From contig WOAB01000589.1 of NCBI GenBank assembly GCA_027886185.1, forward strand, positions 9,405,771 to 9,469,770: a DNA stretch of 64,000 nucleotides. The letters are read 5' to 3'. The notes below the pieces were generated by a model. It made no database searches and was not told the origin of the DNA. It saw only the letters and a list, made by a program, of their open reading frames with translations. The position numbers and the translations under genes were made by a program. Each line of letters begins with the position of its first letter. The first letter of the stretch is position 1. Source of the DNA: Rheum nobile. Lineage: Eukaryota; Streptophyta; Magnoliopsida; Caryophyllales; Polygonaceae. Below, piece after piece: positions 9,767 to 21,106 of the stretch.

Positions 9767-10717
9767 TGATTGGATCGTGCTTCTAGTATCCACAGTGCAA
9801 GGGGTCTGCTCCACTAAGTTCCCAAACGAAGGAGATGCAAAGGTATTTTCAGGAACTCGACAATCAGTTTTCAAAATTTGGTCATGTCTTCAACGAGGTC
9901 GTTCTCCTTGCTCAGGACTCCAAATTGGATGATTCTAAAGCCCAGAGTTATATCTAGAAGGCTAGATGATATCCTCCAAATTTGAGCGTGAACCGATCCA
10001 GGAGTCGGACGATATGGTGAATCTACTGCGGGGTCGCAGAGGGTTCCGGATCTGAGATCAACGAGAGAGTTGTTACGATTGAAGAACGTGAAAGAGAGAT
10101 GGATGATGGTTACTGAACTAGTGGAAGGTGTTGGATAGGCAGTCTTCTACTAGAGGATATGACTCACCTCTTGAAGAAGAAAGAGTTGATCTCTCACAAA
10201 GGGATACGACTCACCCTAGGTTAAAGATCAAAAGTTTGATCGATATTACTCACGATCAAGGATAGATTGTTCCATATGACTCACGAACAAGAAGAATTAC
10301 TGAGTAAACTAAACTCTATAACTGGTTTTTTATTCAAGATAGACGTGTTTACAATAGGCCTTGGAGGCCTGCTTAAATAGGCTACAAAAACAACCTTTCA
10401 ACTAGCCTAGATAAGACAACTCTAACTCATGGACTTCGGAGCTTAATAACTTTAATTGTAGACATCCAAATGAGCTCATATTCTGGAATGTATCATATAA
10501 AGTAGTTATAAGGGTCTCCACCAAATTTGGTATAGTTTGCACGTGTGGATCAAAATTGGGACCATGGACAATGCATGACTATCATCTTGGCGCGGCGTCA
10601 TGTGCACCTTCGATTTGGTGAAGTAGAACCACCGAGCCCATGGCATAATTGCTCGCCACTCCTTGTGTCATACGCCTCTTAAGGTATTCATGATTGACCG
10701 TAGGCAGGGTCACATCA
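9767..10717 (-). mobile_element. Family A LTR-a
   Basis: 951 bp, TG...CA on either strand; the minus strand begins TGATGTGACCCTGCC. The left side abuts a primer site and the right side abuts a purine tract (minus strand ATGGAGGGGAGCA), so two internal regions share this LTR. It matches LTR-b and LTR-c closely throughout. It gives the uninterrupted target sequences for copia-2 (GGTTACTGAACTAG) and element B (CTCACGAACAAG). Confidence 0.9.
10371..10380 (-). promoter_or_regulatory. TATA box of family A LTR
   Basis: The minus strand reads CTATTTAAGC, preserved at the same place in LTR-b and LTR-c and also in the LTR of element E. That conservation across families supports a core promoter. Confidence 0.6.
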
Positions 10718-11195
10718 TGCTCCCCTCCATAAAAAGGATTTGTCCTCGAATCTAGGTGCACTTCAAAAAAAAGCTTTAGAGCACACAAAACTGCACAAAG
10801 AAAAACAAGGAAATGATGGACCAAGACGTCTTTAGGGAAAGCAGGGTATGTGTAAGCAAACATGATTAGTTCCATTGAGTATCCATGGATGAATTTCCAT
10901 GCACACGTATTTCCCAGCATCAGCCTAAAGATGTACTTAAGTATAGAACATGAGATGCACATGACATACTTTGCAACAAATGCAATGCATAGGACCATTT
11001 TTTATCATGCAACAAGAATTGTGAATGAGAACAAAGATGCACACATGAATGCCTAGTTCTACATGCAAAAACTGAATGCAAGGACTTGTATACATGTTGA
11101 TCACGAACTAAAGGCATCCAACAAGTCATGAATAGAACAAGAGAACTATGATGTATGCATGAATATCTAGTTTCACCTACAAAAACAGATTTATT
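10582..11195 (-). pseudogene. Family A Cys/His/Met-rich module and pol-type tail
   Basis: The minus strand reads through repeats of the module: near 11190 TRYSCIHHSS and near 11060 SVFACRTRHSCVH. The latter corresponds to SVLACKTRYSCVH of element B, and the match is also visible in the DNA. A hydrophobic stretch follows (MVLCIAFVAKYVMCISCSIL). The frame then ends DSRTNPFYGGE across the purine tract, the usual C-terminus of plant gypsy pol. There are frame breaks, so a single protein is not encoded. I do not recognise the module. Confidence 0.55.
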
Positions 11196-11216
11196 AACTA
11201 GGGATTCTCTAACCCT

Positions 11217-12400
11217 TTAAAAGAATTCAGTTTGAAGCAAAGGGAAAAGAATAAACTGAGTAGAGTCAAGTGATACTCCCCTAGAATGAGGATTGGATTG
11301 AACATCGTTCTTCTTATGGTCACAAGTTCTCTTGCGTTCAGAAGGCTTATCATCCTTGGTGTCAACCTCTTCTTGGAGTAGGAACGGCAAACTTGAAGGA
11401 ACCATAGATGTTGCATCCATCAATTGAGTAGCCAAAGAGTTGAGTGAACTACGGACAATGATGGGTGGACGTTTGCCTTTCGTAGATGAAAGAGATGGTT
11501 CTTCAACTTCCTCCTCCTTTTCTTTTGGCTTTAGCTCATCTTCAATGAGCATAGAAGGCTGACATGATTCGGTTATAAGTGGAGGTTCTTTCTTGAGCTC
11601 TCTATCACCAAAGGATTGCTTCACAACTTGCAAGGGTTCAAAGCAACGATTCGGATGAACATAGGTGTGGGTGGAGCAACTTTCTTCGCTTCAGTTGGCC
11701 TTGGAAGCTCAACATAGGCAGCGTGAACATTTGGCTGAACCCTCATGGATTCATAAATTGGTTTTTGGTCCATAGAAGGTTGCCTTACCAAAATATGAGT
11801 GTTGATTAAACTCTTAGGCCATCTCATGGCAGAAGATATCCTTTGTTGTTGATGTTGATACACTTGAGAAACAAGTTGAAGGACATCATCTATGGACCGC
11901 CCGCTCCCTAACCGATGTTTCTTAACATAGAAAAGAAGGTCATTGTTCAAACCATGAATGGACTTAGAAAGAATGTGCCTTTCGGAGTGGTGACGTCCGG
12001 AAAAGAACACAAGTTGGGAAAGCTCTTTGTAGAACGCAAGAGGAGAGAGATTGCCTTGCTTACGATTCACTAATCTGGATTGGATGCGCATACCATAATC
12101 TTGGGGAACAAAGGAACTTTAAGGACAGTTTTGAGATCCTCCCAAGTGGTGATAGGTGGATTCCCAAAGACCATACGCATACCCATCAAAGTAGCTAGTG
12201 GCAAGAGCCACTCTTTGCTCATCCGTACAACCATAATGATTCAGCATACATTCAGTTTACCACTCCCAATTCAAGTACTCAACAAAATTGGAAGTTCCAT
12301 AAAAGGGTTGGAGAGTGAGCTCATCTCCAAGATGATGATCCGTGATTTCTTACATTGGAAAAAGGTTAGCAAGGACAACAAGGACCATAGCAAATAGGGC
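11217..12400 (-). pseudogene. Family A gag, copy 1 (decayed)
   Basis: Remnant of a Ty3/gypsy-type gag (retrotrans_gag family). The segment 12091-11621 contains SRLVNRKQGNLSPLAFYKELSQLV. The frame 11633-11217 holds a Lys/Glu-rich region, then PIIVRSSLNSLAT and MVPSSLPFLLQEE, a block shared with element B. Compared with internal region 2 it lacks about 36 bases near 12172, removing part of the motif that reads YAYDWWIEYEADC in copy 2. The two frames overlap out of register, so it is a pseudogene. Confidence 0.75.
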
Positions 12401-13379
12401 GACCTTCAATGGTACTAGCCCAAGCAAAGAATCCAATCACAAGGATCCAGAAAACAATACCAACAATGGATCTTATAGCTAGAACAAAGAAATGCCCAAA
12501 AAGTTTGATTTAAGCCTTCAAGAAATTCAGAGTACAAGCTCTTCAAAATAGGTAGGCTTAAGGGTCCTAAAAAAAACACAACCAAACCACACAAATTCTT
12601 GATTGAACCCAAGTGGTTACTTGTTCAAAATCCAAACCAGATCACCACACAAGAAGCTACTAAGCCTCCCCTTGTCCTTAGGTCCGAACTTTAGGTAATT
12701 TTTTGGGAAAAAGTCTAGCTTGGTCTCTTTTGCTTTGGGGTCCGGGTTTTTCTATGTTCCACCTCTTTTTCGTCTTACGCTTATCGTGGAATCCGAGTTT
12801 TTCTTGCCCCAGTTCTTTTCCTACCAAGTCCGAGTGTTGTGGCTTACTTAAAGAATAAAACAAGCTTTATTTGGTTCTATTTTTGTGGGCTTATATGCTC
12901 TGTTTCTTTTTTCTTTTTCTTTTTACGAGCAGCCGTAGATGTAAACAACAAAAAGAAATTCAACCCTCAACCCATAAGTTGTAGGACCTTAGGACAAACA
13001 AAGTCGTTCCCGTATCCTATGTGGTTATGGATCAAATTTTTTCACAAGTAATTCACACAAATTCAGCAAGGATTTGATGCAGGAAATAAAGAAAATAAAA
13101 CAAGCAATTATTGGCTGATTTACTATGGATGAGTTATGGAACTAGTTCAAGAGTCTTTTTTATTTAATTCAGCAAAGGCAGTCCAAGAAAACCAAGAGTT
13201 GTTTTCTCCCTAACAACTCATTCCATAATTCAGACTCAACTCAAGAACACGAACCAGAACTGAAGAAAACTTCAAAATTCAACTCATAAATTGAACAAAC
13301 CGGGCACGAAAACAACAAAGCTTGCAAAACTGGATTTAGATCGACTTAGATCTAAGTTTTTGAAAAAATACCTTGCGTG

Positions 13380-13391
13380 GCTCTGATACCA
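13380..13391 (-). other. Family A primer binding site
   Basis: TGGTATCAGAGC on the minus strand, two bases from LTR-b (13394). The identical site for internal region 2 is at 29090-29101. Confidence 0.95.
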
Positions 13392-13740
13392 CATGATTGG
13401 ATCGTGCTTCTAGTGTCCACAGTGCAAGGGGTATGCTCCACTAAGTTCCCAAACGAAGGAGATGGAAAGGTACTTTCAGGAACTCGACAATCAGTTTTCA
13501 AAATTTGGTCCTGTTTTCAACGAGGTCGTTCTCCTTGATCCGGACTCCACATTGGATGATTCCAAAGCCCAGAGTTAGATCTAGAAGGCTAGATGATATC
13601 CTCCAAATTTGAGCGTGAACCGATCTAGGAGTCGTACGATATGACGCATATACTGCGGGGTCGCAGAGGGTTCCGCATCAGAGATCAACGAGAGAGTTGT
13701 TACGGTTGAAGAACGTGAAAGGGAGATGGATGATGGTTAC

Positions 13741-14643
13741 TGTTGGATCGTTAGAGTTACGTCTGAGGGAACAAAAGCTTTGTTCCTACATAAGGTGCAG
13801 CGGAATAATATAGCAAGAAAGATAAGGAACGAACTCACGATGTATAGTGGAAACCCTAATTAGCCAAGTAGCTAATCAAAGAAAAACGACTACCTTCAAC
13901 CTTCTCGCTTGAGAGGATTTTGAAGCGTCTACTTGTCTTATTGATTTTTTGTTCGATTACACTTGTAGCATGGACTCCAAACCCTAGACTTCCCACCTAG
14001 ATTTGAAACTCTCTTCTACAACGGTGAATACGAACTCAACCCTCTAAGACTTACAAACTCTTCACTCTTTTTTTCTTCTCAGTTTAATGCTCCGAGTTCG
14101 TACATAGAAAATGAATCCACACTTCTATAAATACAACTCGTCTAAAACTCAATCGTAACAAGATACATTTTTTTCTAAACTTGGTAACAAGAAGATATCA
14201 ATTGGTTGGAAGAATAATATTCTAACCGTCTATATTATCTAAAGAAGGGATTCCTTAAAATAATATAATCGGTAGAAGATATAATTCTTCTCTCTCCGAA
14301 TATATTATCTTAGGAAAGATTTCCAAAGATAATACATTCGGATTTCTCTCTCCGCATCTTCTCTTCGGCGAGATCCTTCCAGCCGAAATCTCTTATCCTT
14401 GATCGCGTGATCTTCCATGATAGTTTCCATAATCTTAACGCTGGATATCTTCCTTCCATTCGCAGCTTGATTTGTGTTCGTCGTTGATGCTCCTTGAGAG
14501 GTAACAAAGCATGTGGAGATCACTTTGTTCCCTCTGCAATCCTTCGCTGCCATGGTTCCCTGTGACAACTGTTTTGTTCCTAAAACACTTAGTGACCAGA
14601 TTAGTTGAATGTTTGTTACCATCAAAACCTAAGGAATTCAACG
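13741..14643 (-). mobile_element. Copia-2 3' LTR
   Basis: 903 bp, colinear with the 5' LTR once the hAT is removed (902 bp). The minus-strand start should be TGTTGAATTCC but reads CGTTGAATTCC, a point change of the terminal base. A TATA-like GTATTTATAG lies at 14125-14134 on the minus strand. Confidence 0.9.
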
Positions 14644-14645
14644 AA

Positions 14646-14822
14646 TTCCCCCTTTTTGATGGTGACAAACATCCTTGACAATAAAACATACACATGAGAT
14701 AAAGACAGTTGTGAAGAGAAAGTTTTCCACACTTAGGCATAATAGTTCCCCCTCAATCGTGCAACATATGAAACCAGATTAGTTCCCCCTCAACTAAAGG
14801 TACCAGTCATTTTCCCCCTTTT
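14646..14822 (-). other. Four polypurine tracts next to the copia-2 3' LTR
   Basis: The minus strand carries TCAAAAAGGGGGAA (adjoining the LTR, 14646-14659), TTGAGGGGGAA (14746-14756), TTGAGGGGGAA (14783-14793) and AAAAGGGGGAAAA (14810-14822). Repeated polypurine tracts upstream of the 3' LTR are a known hallmark of the Sirevirus lineage of Ty1/copia. The one touching the LTR is the likely plus-strand primer. Confidence 0.75.
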
Positions 14823-16133
14823 GGCATCATCAAAAACATAAGTAAAGAGCGAGAGAAAATAAGCATAGCAAGATAAGCAAAACAACCCATTTTGCATTAG
14901 ATTGAAGCACACAAACAAAGACCACAAACAAAGACCACACTAGATACGCACATAAATCACAAATGATGAACATGCCAATCAAGACAACCATGTGAAACAT
15001 AGACAAGGAAAAAACAAGGCGGTAAGGAGATAGATGTGCTGGGAACAAGAGATGGGTTTGGAAAGCAGAGAAAGACGAATCGGGCGCCACTGATACCAGG
15101 AGCCCAGAATTGAAGAGTACCTCAGATAAGATGAGTATGCAAGCCCTCCATAAGATATCTTTGTTTTTCCTCCGTGTAGGCACATGCGAGACGACTTTCT
15201 TGGTTCCTTCCACAGATCTGGTTCCTCCTTTTGTTCCCCAGAGTTTACAACTTCAGTTGATGTTTTTTTTTTGTTTTAACCGATTAGAAATCTTCAAAAA
15301 TACATCATGTAGAAGATTATGACCAAGACCAACAAGTTCCATAAAAATCTCAATCGCCACAAGCAACACTTCAATCTTAAATGCTCATAACACTCCACAA
15401 GTGGTTGCATGCTATCAATTCACACCATACTGGTCATGTACTAGCCCCAAGTACAAGAGGCGACGATTCGATTTCTCAACTTCCCAAGGAAATTAGAAGA
15501 GTGTGATGCAGGGGTAACGTTACTAGAGAGGGTACAAAGAACATCACACAAAAATATACGAGTATTGTTTCAGTGTTTAATCATGAATGAGAGGCTCCCA
15601 GATGTGGATGATTAGAGGGACTCATAGGAAGCACCAAGCATGATGGCTAAGGTAAGCTGTAGAGTCAACAATCATGTGGGCTTGTAATGAGGGATCAGTG
15701 CATCAAGTTGACTCTTTTGGGCCGAAAGAAAACTGTTTCAAATGTTATTATGATAGCATAGAAAATCATGCATGAGTGTTTGCACATAAGTGAAGTATTA
15801 GCATGAGTCTAAGCATGCCGTTCAATTAATGATTAAGAGAATGAATGCAAATCAAGACATGATGATTAAACTTTCACACTTTACCATGTAAATTAGCCAA
15901 TCATCGAGGGAACATAACATATAGCCAATCAGTTTAGAGAGATCATACCTAGTTCCATGCGGAACTGTTCGAAGGGTTCCCTGTTTAGTGCCTTGGTGAA
16001 AATGTCGGCGATCTGATCCTTGGTTCCGCAGAAGTCCATGGACACTAACCCTTTCTCCACAAAATCACGTAAGAAGTGATGTCTTATCTCGATATGTTTG
16101 GTACGTGAAGTTGCACGAGATTCTTGGAGATAT
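14823..16133 (-). other. Copia-2 long 3' untranslated region
   Basis: A 1.3-kb stretch between RNase H and the polypurine cluster with no known domain. A 127-residue minus-strand frame (15213-14830) is strongly hydrophobic over its second half, with several possible membrane segments. Some Sireviruses carry an env-like ORF here, but I see no upstream signal or homology supporting that. Treat the frame as unproven. Confidence 0.5.
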
Positions 16134-18306
16134 TTATTGCACTAGTATTGTCACAAAGAATGGGAATAGAGTCAAGAAGAATACCATAGTCGCTAAGTTG
16201 TTGTTTAAGTCATAGGAGTTGAGTGCAACAAGCAGCGGCGGATATGTATTCGGCTTCTGCAGCGGATAGAGAAACTGAATTCTGCTTCTTTGATCCCCAA
16301 GAGACCAAGCATGGCCCAAGGAACTGAGCCATTCCAAATGTGGACTTTCTATCCACTTTGTTCCCTGTGAAGTCCGCATCTGTGTCTCCAACTAGATCCA
16401 AGTTTCCACCCCTTGGATACCACAGACATAGATCATCTGTTCCCTTCAAGTATCTCAGAATCCTCTTCACTGCTTTGAGGTGCGTCTCTTTGGGATCAGC
16501 CTGAAAGCGAGCACATAGACACACACTATACATAATATCAGGTCTACTTGCAGTGAGATAGAGAAATGAACCTATGATTCCTCGATAGAAAGATGGATCA
16601 ACTCCTTGTTCATGTTCGTCCTTTCCCATTGGATTGTTTGGAGAGATAGGAGTTGTGAAGGGCTTTGCATCAGACATTCCGAACTTCTTGACACATTCCC
16701 TGAGGTACTTCTGCCGATGCACTTTGGTTCCCTCATCTCCCTGAGAGACTTGAAGACCCAAGAAGAACCAGTTTTGAGAATTTTTGAGAATTTTTGAAAT
16801 CACCAACGGAGACAAGTTTTGAGAATTTTTGAAATCATCAGACGCCGATTCACTGGCCATCAGTTTTGAGAATTTTTGAACCAATTTATCATCTGTAGAA
16901 CCAAAGATGATATCATCAACGTAGACTTGTACAACCAGAATGTGCTTTCCCTCCTTCAGAAGGAACAAAGTCTTGTCGACCTTTCCACGAACATATCCAT
17001 GAGCCAAAAGGAACTGTGAGGGCCTTTCGTACCAGGCCCTCAGAGCTTGTTTGAGACCGTACAACACTTTGTCAAGAACATAGACATGGTCAGGTTGGGA
17101 AGCGTCCTCAAAACCAGGTGTTTGCTCTACATAGACTTCCTCCTTGAGAACTCCATTCAAGAAGGCGGTTTTGACATCCATTTGTTGTAGTTTGAAGCCG
17201 TGGAAAGAGGAGTAGGCAATTAATAGTCTTATGGCTTCTAACTTGGCAACATGAGCAAATGTCTCATCATAGTCGATTCCTTCCTGCTGGTTGTAACCTT
17301 TCACCACCAGTCTTGCTTTATTCCTTGTGACCTGACCTTGATCATCCAGCTTGTTTCTGAACACCCACTTTGTTCCTATCACTGTCTTGTTCCTTGGTCG
17401 AGGAACCAACCGCCAAACCTTGTTCCTTTTGAACTGATGGAGTTCTTCTTGCATGGCATTAATCCAGTCGGGATCCTTCAATGCTTCTCCTACAGTTTTA
17501 GGTTCTTGCAGAGAGAGAAAAGAATTGAAAGCACAAAAAATATGTAACGAAGAGCGAGTGCTGTGAGGAGTTCCCCTTCTGTAATCTGTAAAGATTTGAT
17601 GGACGGGATGAGCCCACTTCTGCTGGTAGTTTCTGATTTGTAGATTGTTGATGTCAAACTCCTCGGATTCAGTGTTACCAGTAGTAGAGCTTTCACCACC
17701 ATTTCCTACAGCATCATGACCCTCTTCATTGTTTTCTTCAGTAGCTGGACTTTCCTCAAAGGATTCCACTAAGTCAGGACTGGGGCTCTGTTCCCCCTGA
17801 GGAACCTTAGAAGATTCAGATGATTGACCACCTTCATCTGTCCCAACGGAGTTGGCGGAGTTGGGGGTTCTTGGTGTTGATGGGTCATCAGGAGTTTCTT
17901 GATTTTGCGGGATCCCATCTTCGACACCGTTTTCCACAAGCTGAAAGCGATCATCTTCAGATGTGCCAGTGTTTAAGGGAACACTCGCGGATTATTCCTG
18001 CACATTGTTACCAGCCATAATAGATTCATCGAAAACGACATGAATGCTTTCTTCTACCTTTTGAGTTCTCTTGTTGAATACTTTGTAGGCTTTGCTGTGA
18101 AGAGAATATCCTACAAAGGTCCCTTCGTCACTTCTGGGATCAAACTTCCCAAGAGAATCCTTCCCATTGTTGTGGACAAAACACTTGCAGCCGAACGCGC
18201 GCAAATGAGACACGGTGGGCTTTCTTCCCCTTAGGAGTTCATAGGCAGTCTTGTTCAAGAGAGGACGAATGGTTGTCCTGTTCAGAACATAGCAGGCAGA
18301 GTTCAA
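16134..18306 (-). pseudogene. Copia-2 pol: integrase end, RT and RNase H (broken)
   Basis: The longest frame (17937-16210, 575 residues) has an acidic spacer, then RT from about residue 150 with YVDDIIFGS near 305, then RNase H with DADFTGN and AAEAEYISA. The frame stops at 16210-16212, where TGG (Trp) has become TGA; RNase H continues in another frame to 16134. Upstream, 18306-17992 encodes the copia integrase tail (YVLNR ... FGCKCFVHNNGKDSLG). An odd insertion at 16770-16885 replaces the usual EFEMSM-x-GEL segment with repeats of KNSQN. The element cannot make active pol. Confidence 0.9.
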
Positions 18307-18315
18307 GGCTTCAGC

Positions 18316-19272
18316 CTAGAAGCTCATAGGAAGACCACTTGCAATAAGGAGGGTGCGTGTCATGTCTTCTAGGGTTCTGTTCTTCCTTTCCACAACACCG
18401 TTTTGCTGAGGTGTCCTTGGAGATAAGAAATTGTGATTAATGTCTTTGTTCCTGCAAAGGGATAGAAACCTAGAGTTCTCAAATTATGTCCCATGATCAG
18501 TTCGGATGGACCCCACAGGTTGTCCTACACTCCATTCAACTGACTTGAGCGAAGATTCGAATTCAGCGAACACTTCATCCTTTGATGACAGAAAGATGGT
18601 CCATGTGTACCTGGAATAGTCATCGACAATAACAAAGACATAGGCGTTTCCTCCACGACTCTTTGTGCGCATTGGCCCACAAAGATCCATGTGGATTAGT
18701 TCTAGAGGACGAGAAGTGCTTACCTCCTTCTTTGACTTGAAGGATGATCTGACTTGTTTACCTTTGGTGCATGACTCACAAACTTCATTTCTTGTTGCTT
18801 CGATCTTAGGAAGACTGTTCACCAGTTCTTGTCTATGAAGTTTTGAGAGGAGTTGAAGGCTTGCATGACCGAACCATTTATGTCACAGATCTGTTGTCCT
18901 AGCAATGGATGACAGACATAGTTCCTTCTCAGGGATGAAAGCAGGGTCAACCTTATAGACGTTGTTATCGCAAATTCCTTTGAGTAGGACTTTTCCTATA
19001 CTTATACACTCGACATGACAATCATCAGTAGTAAAGACTACCCTATTTTTCTTATTTTGACATAGTTGAGCCACACTAAAAAGATCAAATTTGAGATTAT
19101 TTACAAGTGTCACATTGTTCATAGTAATATGATTAGAAAGCCTTACCTTACCGATACCACAGACTTCTCCCTTACTCTTGTTTCCAAAGGTTATTGAACC
19201 TCCGGAGGCCTGCTGAAGAGAGGTGAACCATCCTTTGTTCCCTGTCATGTGGCTTGAGCAAGCAGATACCAA
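18316..19272 (-). pseudogene. Copia-2 protease and integrase N-terminal part (broken)
   Basis: The protease remnant reads VSACSSHMTG, missing the catalytic Asp and having Ala for Gly. The GAG-pre-integrase region follows but is broken at 18883-18885 (TGA replacing the Trp of LWHKWFGHA). The integrase core has CESCTKGKQ, HMDLCGPM (first Asp) and RTDHGT. It then stops, because TAA replaces the Glu of HGTEF. Another stop, TAG for Trp at 18316-18318, separates it from the integrase tail. Confidence 0.85.
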
Positions 19273-19511
19273 GAGCCTTTCCTTGCTTCATCCTCAGATC
19301 CCTGAAGATACCCTTCTGGTTCATTGTGGTCATTTATGCTCATCAAACAGATGTCCCTTGAATGAGATGATTCTTCATCATCTGAGTTGGAATCACCCCA
19401 TGTAGCAATCATTGCTTGTTCCCCTTCACGAACCTGAGGAAGACCTGCCTTCTTCTTGAAGCAGTTTTTGGCAAAATGCCCTTTTGTTTTGACAGTGGTA
19501 ACAAACGACAT
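19245..19511 (-). pseudogene. Copia-2 zinc knuckle region
   Basis: A frame after gag that contains GHFAKNC, the second half of a CCHC knuckle. The first half (CYHC) lies one base out of register just upstream, with an extra A in an A-rich run near 19490. This is a frameshift inside the RNA-binding motif. An acidic, Ser-rich linker (SNSDDEESSHS) follows, as in copia-1. Confidence 0.75.
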
Positions 19512-19563
19512 CCCTCATGTCTTTGTTCCCTTCAGAGGAACTGGGAGTGCTCTTGTTTCGCGA

Positions 19564-20349
19564 CTAAATTTTCTTCATAGCTCTGGTGATGAGAGCAACA
19601 TCTTTATCACCGTCCTCGTCTTCTTCTTCAATTTGAAACAAATCAAAGGCACGTTCAACCTTCAAGGCAATGCTTTTGGCCTTCTCATCTCCTTTCTTAT
19701 TCATCTTGTGGTTGTATATAGAGGCGTTGCTTTCAAGCTTGGCAACAACTTCTTCCATAGTGAGAGACTTGACATCAGTCTGGGAGTAGAGAGCGAGAGC
19801 AATCGCATCCCACTGAGAGTTGAGACCTTGCATGAAGTGGTGAGTGAGCTTCCAGTCTGGCATCTCTTCGTCAAGAAACTCCAGTTGTGCTACTATTCCC
19901 TGGAACTTGGAATAGAACTCTTGAATGTGCTCACCCTTTCCTTGAGAAATTTGATCGTACTCCTTCATCAAGGAAAGGATTCTATTTTTCTTAACATATT
20001 CATTTCCATGATGGAGACATTTTAGAGCATCCCAGATCTCCTTGGTGGTTTTGTACCCGATGATTTTCTTGAGATCCGTGGGGAGAAGAGCCATGTGAAG
20101 GATCTTCTTAGCTCTGTTGTTCTTCTCCAGCTTCTTCCAGTCATCATCAGTGTAGTCAACCCTTGGCTTCGGCTTCGTAGCATCTTTATCATTCGAAATA
20201 GCTATAGGGCCAACTTCAATGATTCTCCATATCTGTCCATCGATGGAACAGATGTGGGACTCGATTTGTTCCACCCACCAATCATATTCTCGAGCCTTCA
20301 GAATTGGAGGCTTCCAGAATGAGTCTCTAATGGCATTGATTGACAACAT
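19564..20349 (-). pseudogene. Copia-2 gag (UBN2-type), full-length core
   Basis: A 261-residue frame beginning MLSINAIRDSFWKPPILK about 40 bases after the primer site. The core shows KEIWDALKCLHHGNEYVKKN and LTHHFMQGLNSQWD, typical of the UBN2/DUF4219 gag of plant copia elements. It ends at a TAG (19561-19563) before the zinc knuckle, and a frameshift follows, so knuckle and gag are no longer joined. This is the best-preserved coding part of copia-2. Confidence 0.85.
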
Positions 20350-20391
20350 CTTTCCTGCAAAGTCTATAACGAAAACAATCTAGAGCATCAA

Positions 20392-20403
20392 GCTCTGATA
20401 CCA
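20392..20403 (-). other. Copia-2 primer binding site
   Basis: TGGTATCAGAGC on the minus strand, two bases from the 5' LTR (20406). Confidence 0.95.
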
Positions 20404-21106
20404 ATTGTTGGATCGTTAGAGTTACGTCTGAGGGAACAAAAACTTTGTTCCCACAGAAGGTGCAGTGGAATAATACAGCAAGAAAGATAAGGAACGAACT
20501 CACGATGTATAGTGGAAACCCTAATTAGCCAACTAGCTAATCAAAGAAAAACCACTACCTTCAAGCTTCTTGCTTAAGAGGATTTTGAAGCGTCTACTTG
20601 TCTTATTGATTTCTTATTCGATTACACTTGTAGCATGGACTCCAAACCCTAGACTTCCCACCTAGATTTGAAACTCTCTTCTACAACAGTGAATACGAAC
20701 TCAACCCTCTAAGACTCACAAACTCTTCACTCTTTTTTTCTTCTCAGTTTAATGTTCCGAGTTCGTACATAGAAAATGAATCCATACTTCTATAAATACA
20801 ACTCGTCTAAAACTCAATCGTAACAAGATACAAAATTTTCTAAACTTGGTAACAAGAAGATATCAATTGGTTGGAAGAATAATATTCTAACCGTCTATAT
20901 TATCTAAAGAAGGGGTTCCTTAAAATAATATAATCGGTAGAAGATATAATTCTTCTCTCTTCGAATATATTATCTTAGGAAAGATTTCCTAAGATAATAC
21001 ATTCGGATTTCTCTCTCCGCATCTTCTCTTCGGCGAGATCCTTCCAGCCGAAATATCTTATCCTTGACCGCGTGATCTTCCATGATAGTTTCCATAATCT
21101 TCACGC

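Larger units (their letters stand above)
10718..13393 (-). mobile_element. Family A internal region 1 (complete, non-autonomous)
   Basis: 2676 bp from purine tract to primer site. It holds a leader (12473-13393), a decayed gag and a 3' coding remnant, with no protease, RT, RNase H or integrase. It is therefore non-autonomous, and its size matches internal region 2 to within a few bases. It would need proteins from a related gypsy element to move. Confidence 0.9.

Noticed and set aside
10862..11056. Plus-strand 64-residue frame starting MISSIEYPWMNFHAHVF, repeated at four places
   Set aside because: It is the antisense of the family A 3' coding remnant and recurs only because the element does.
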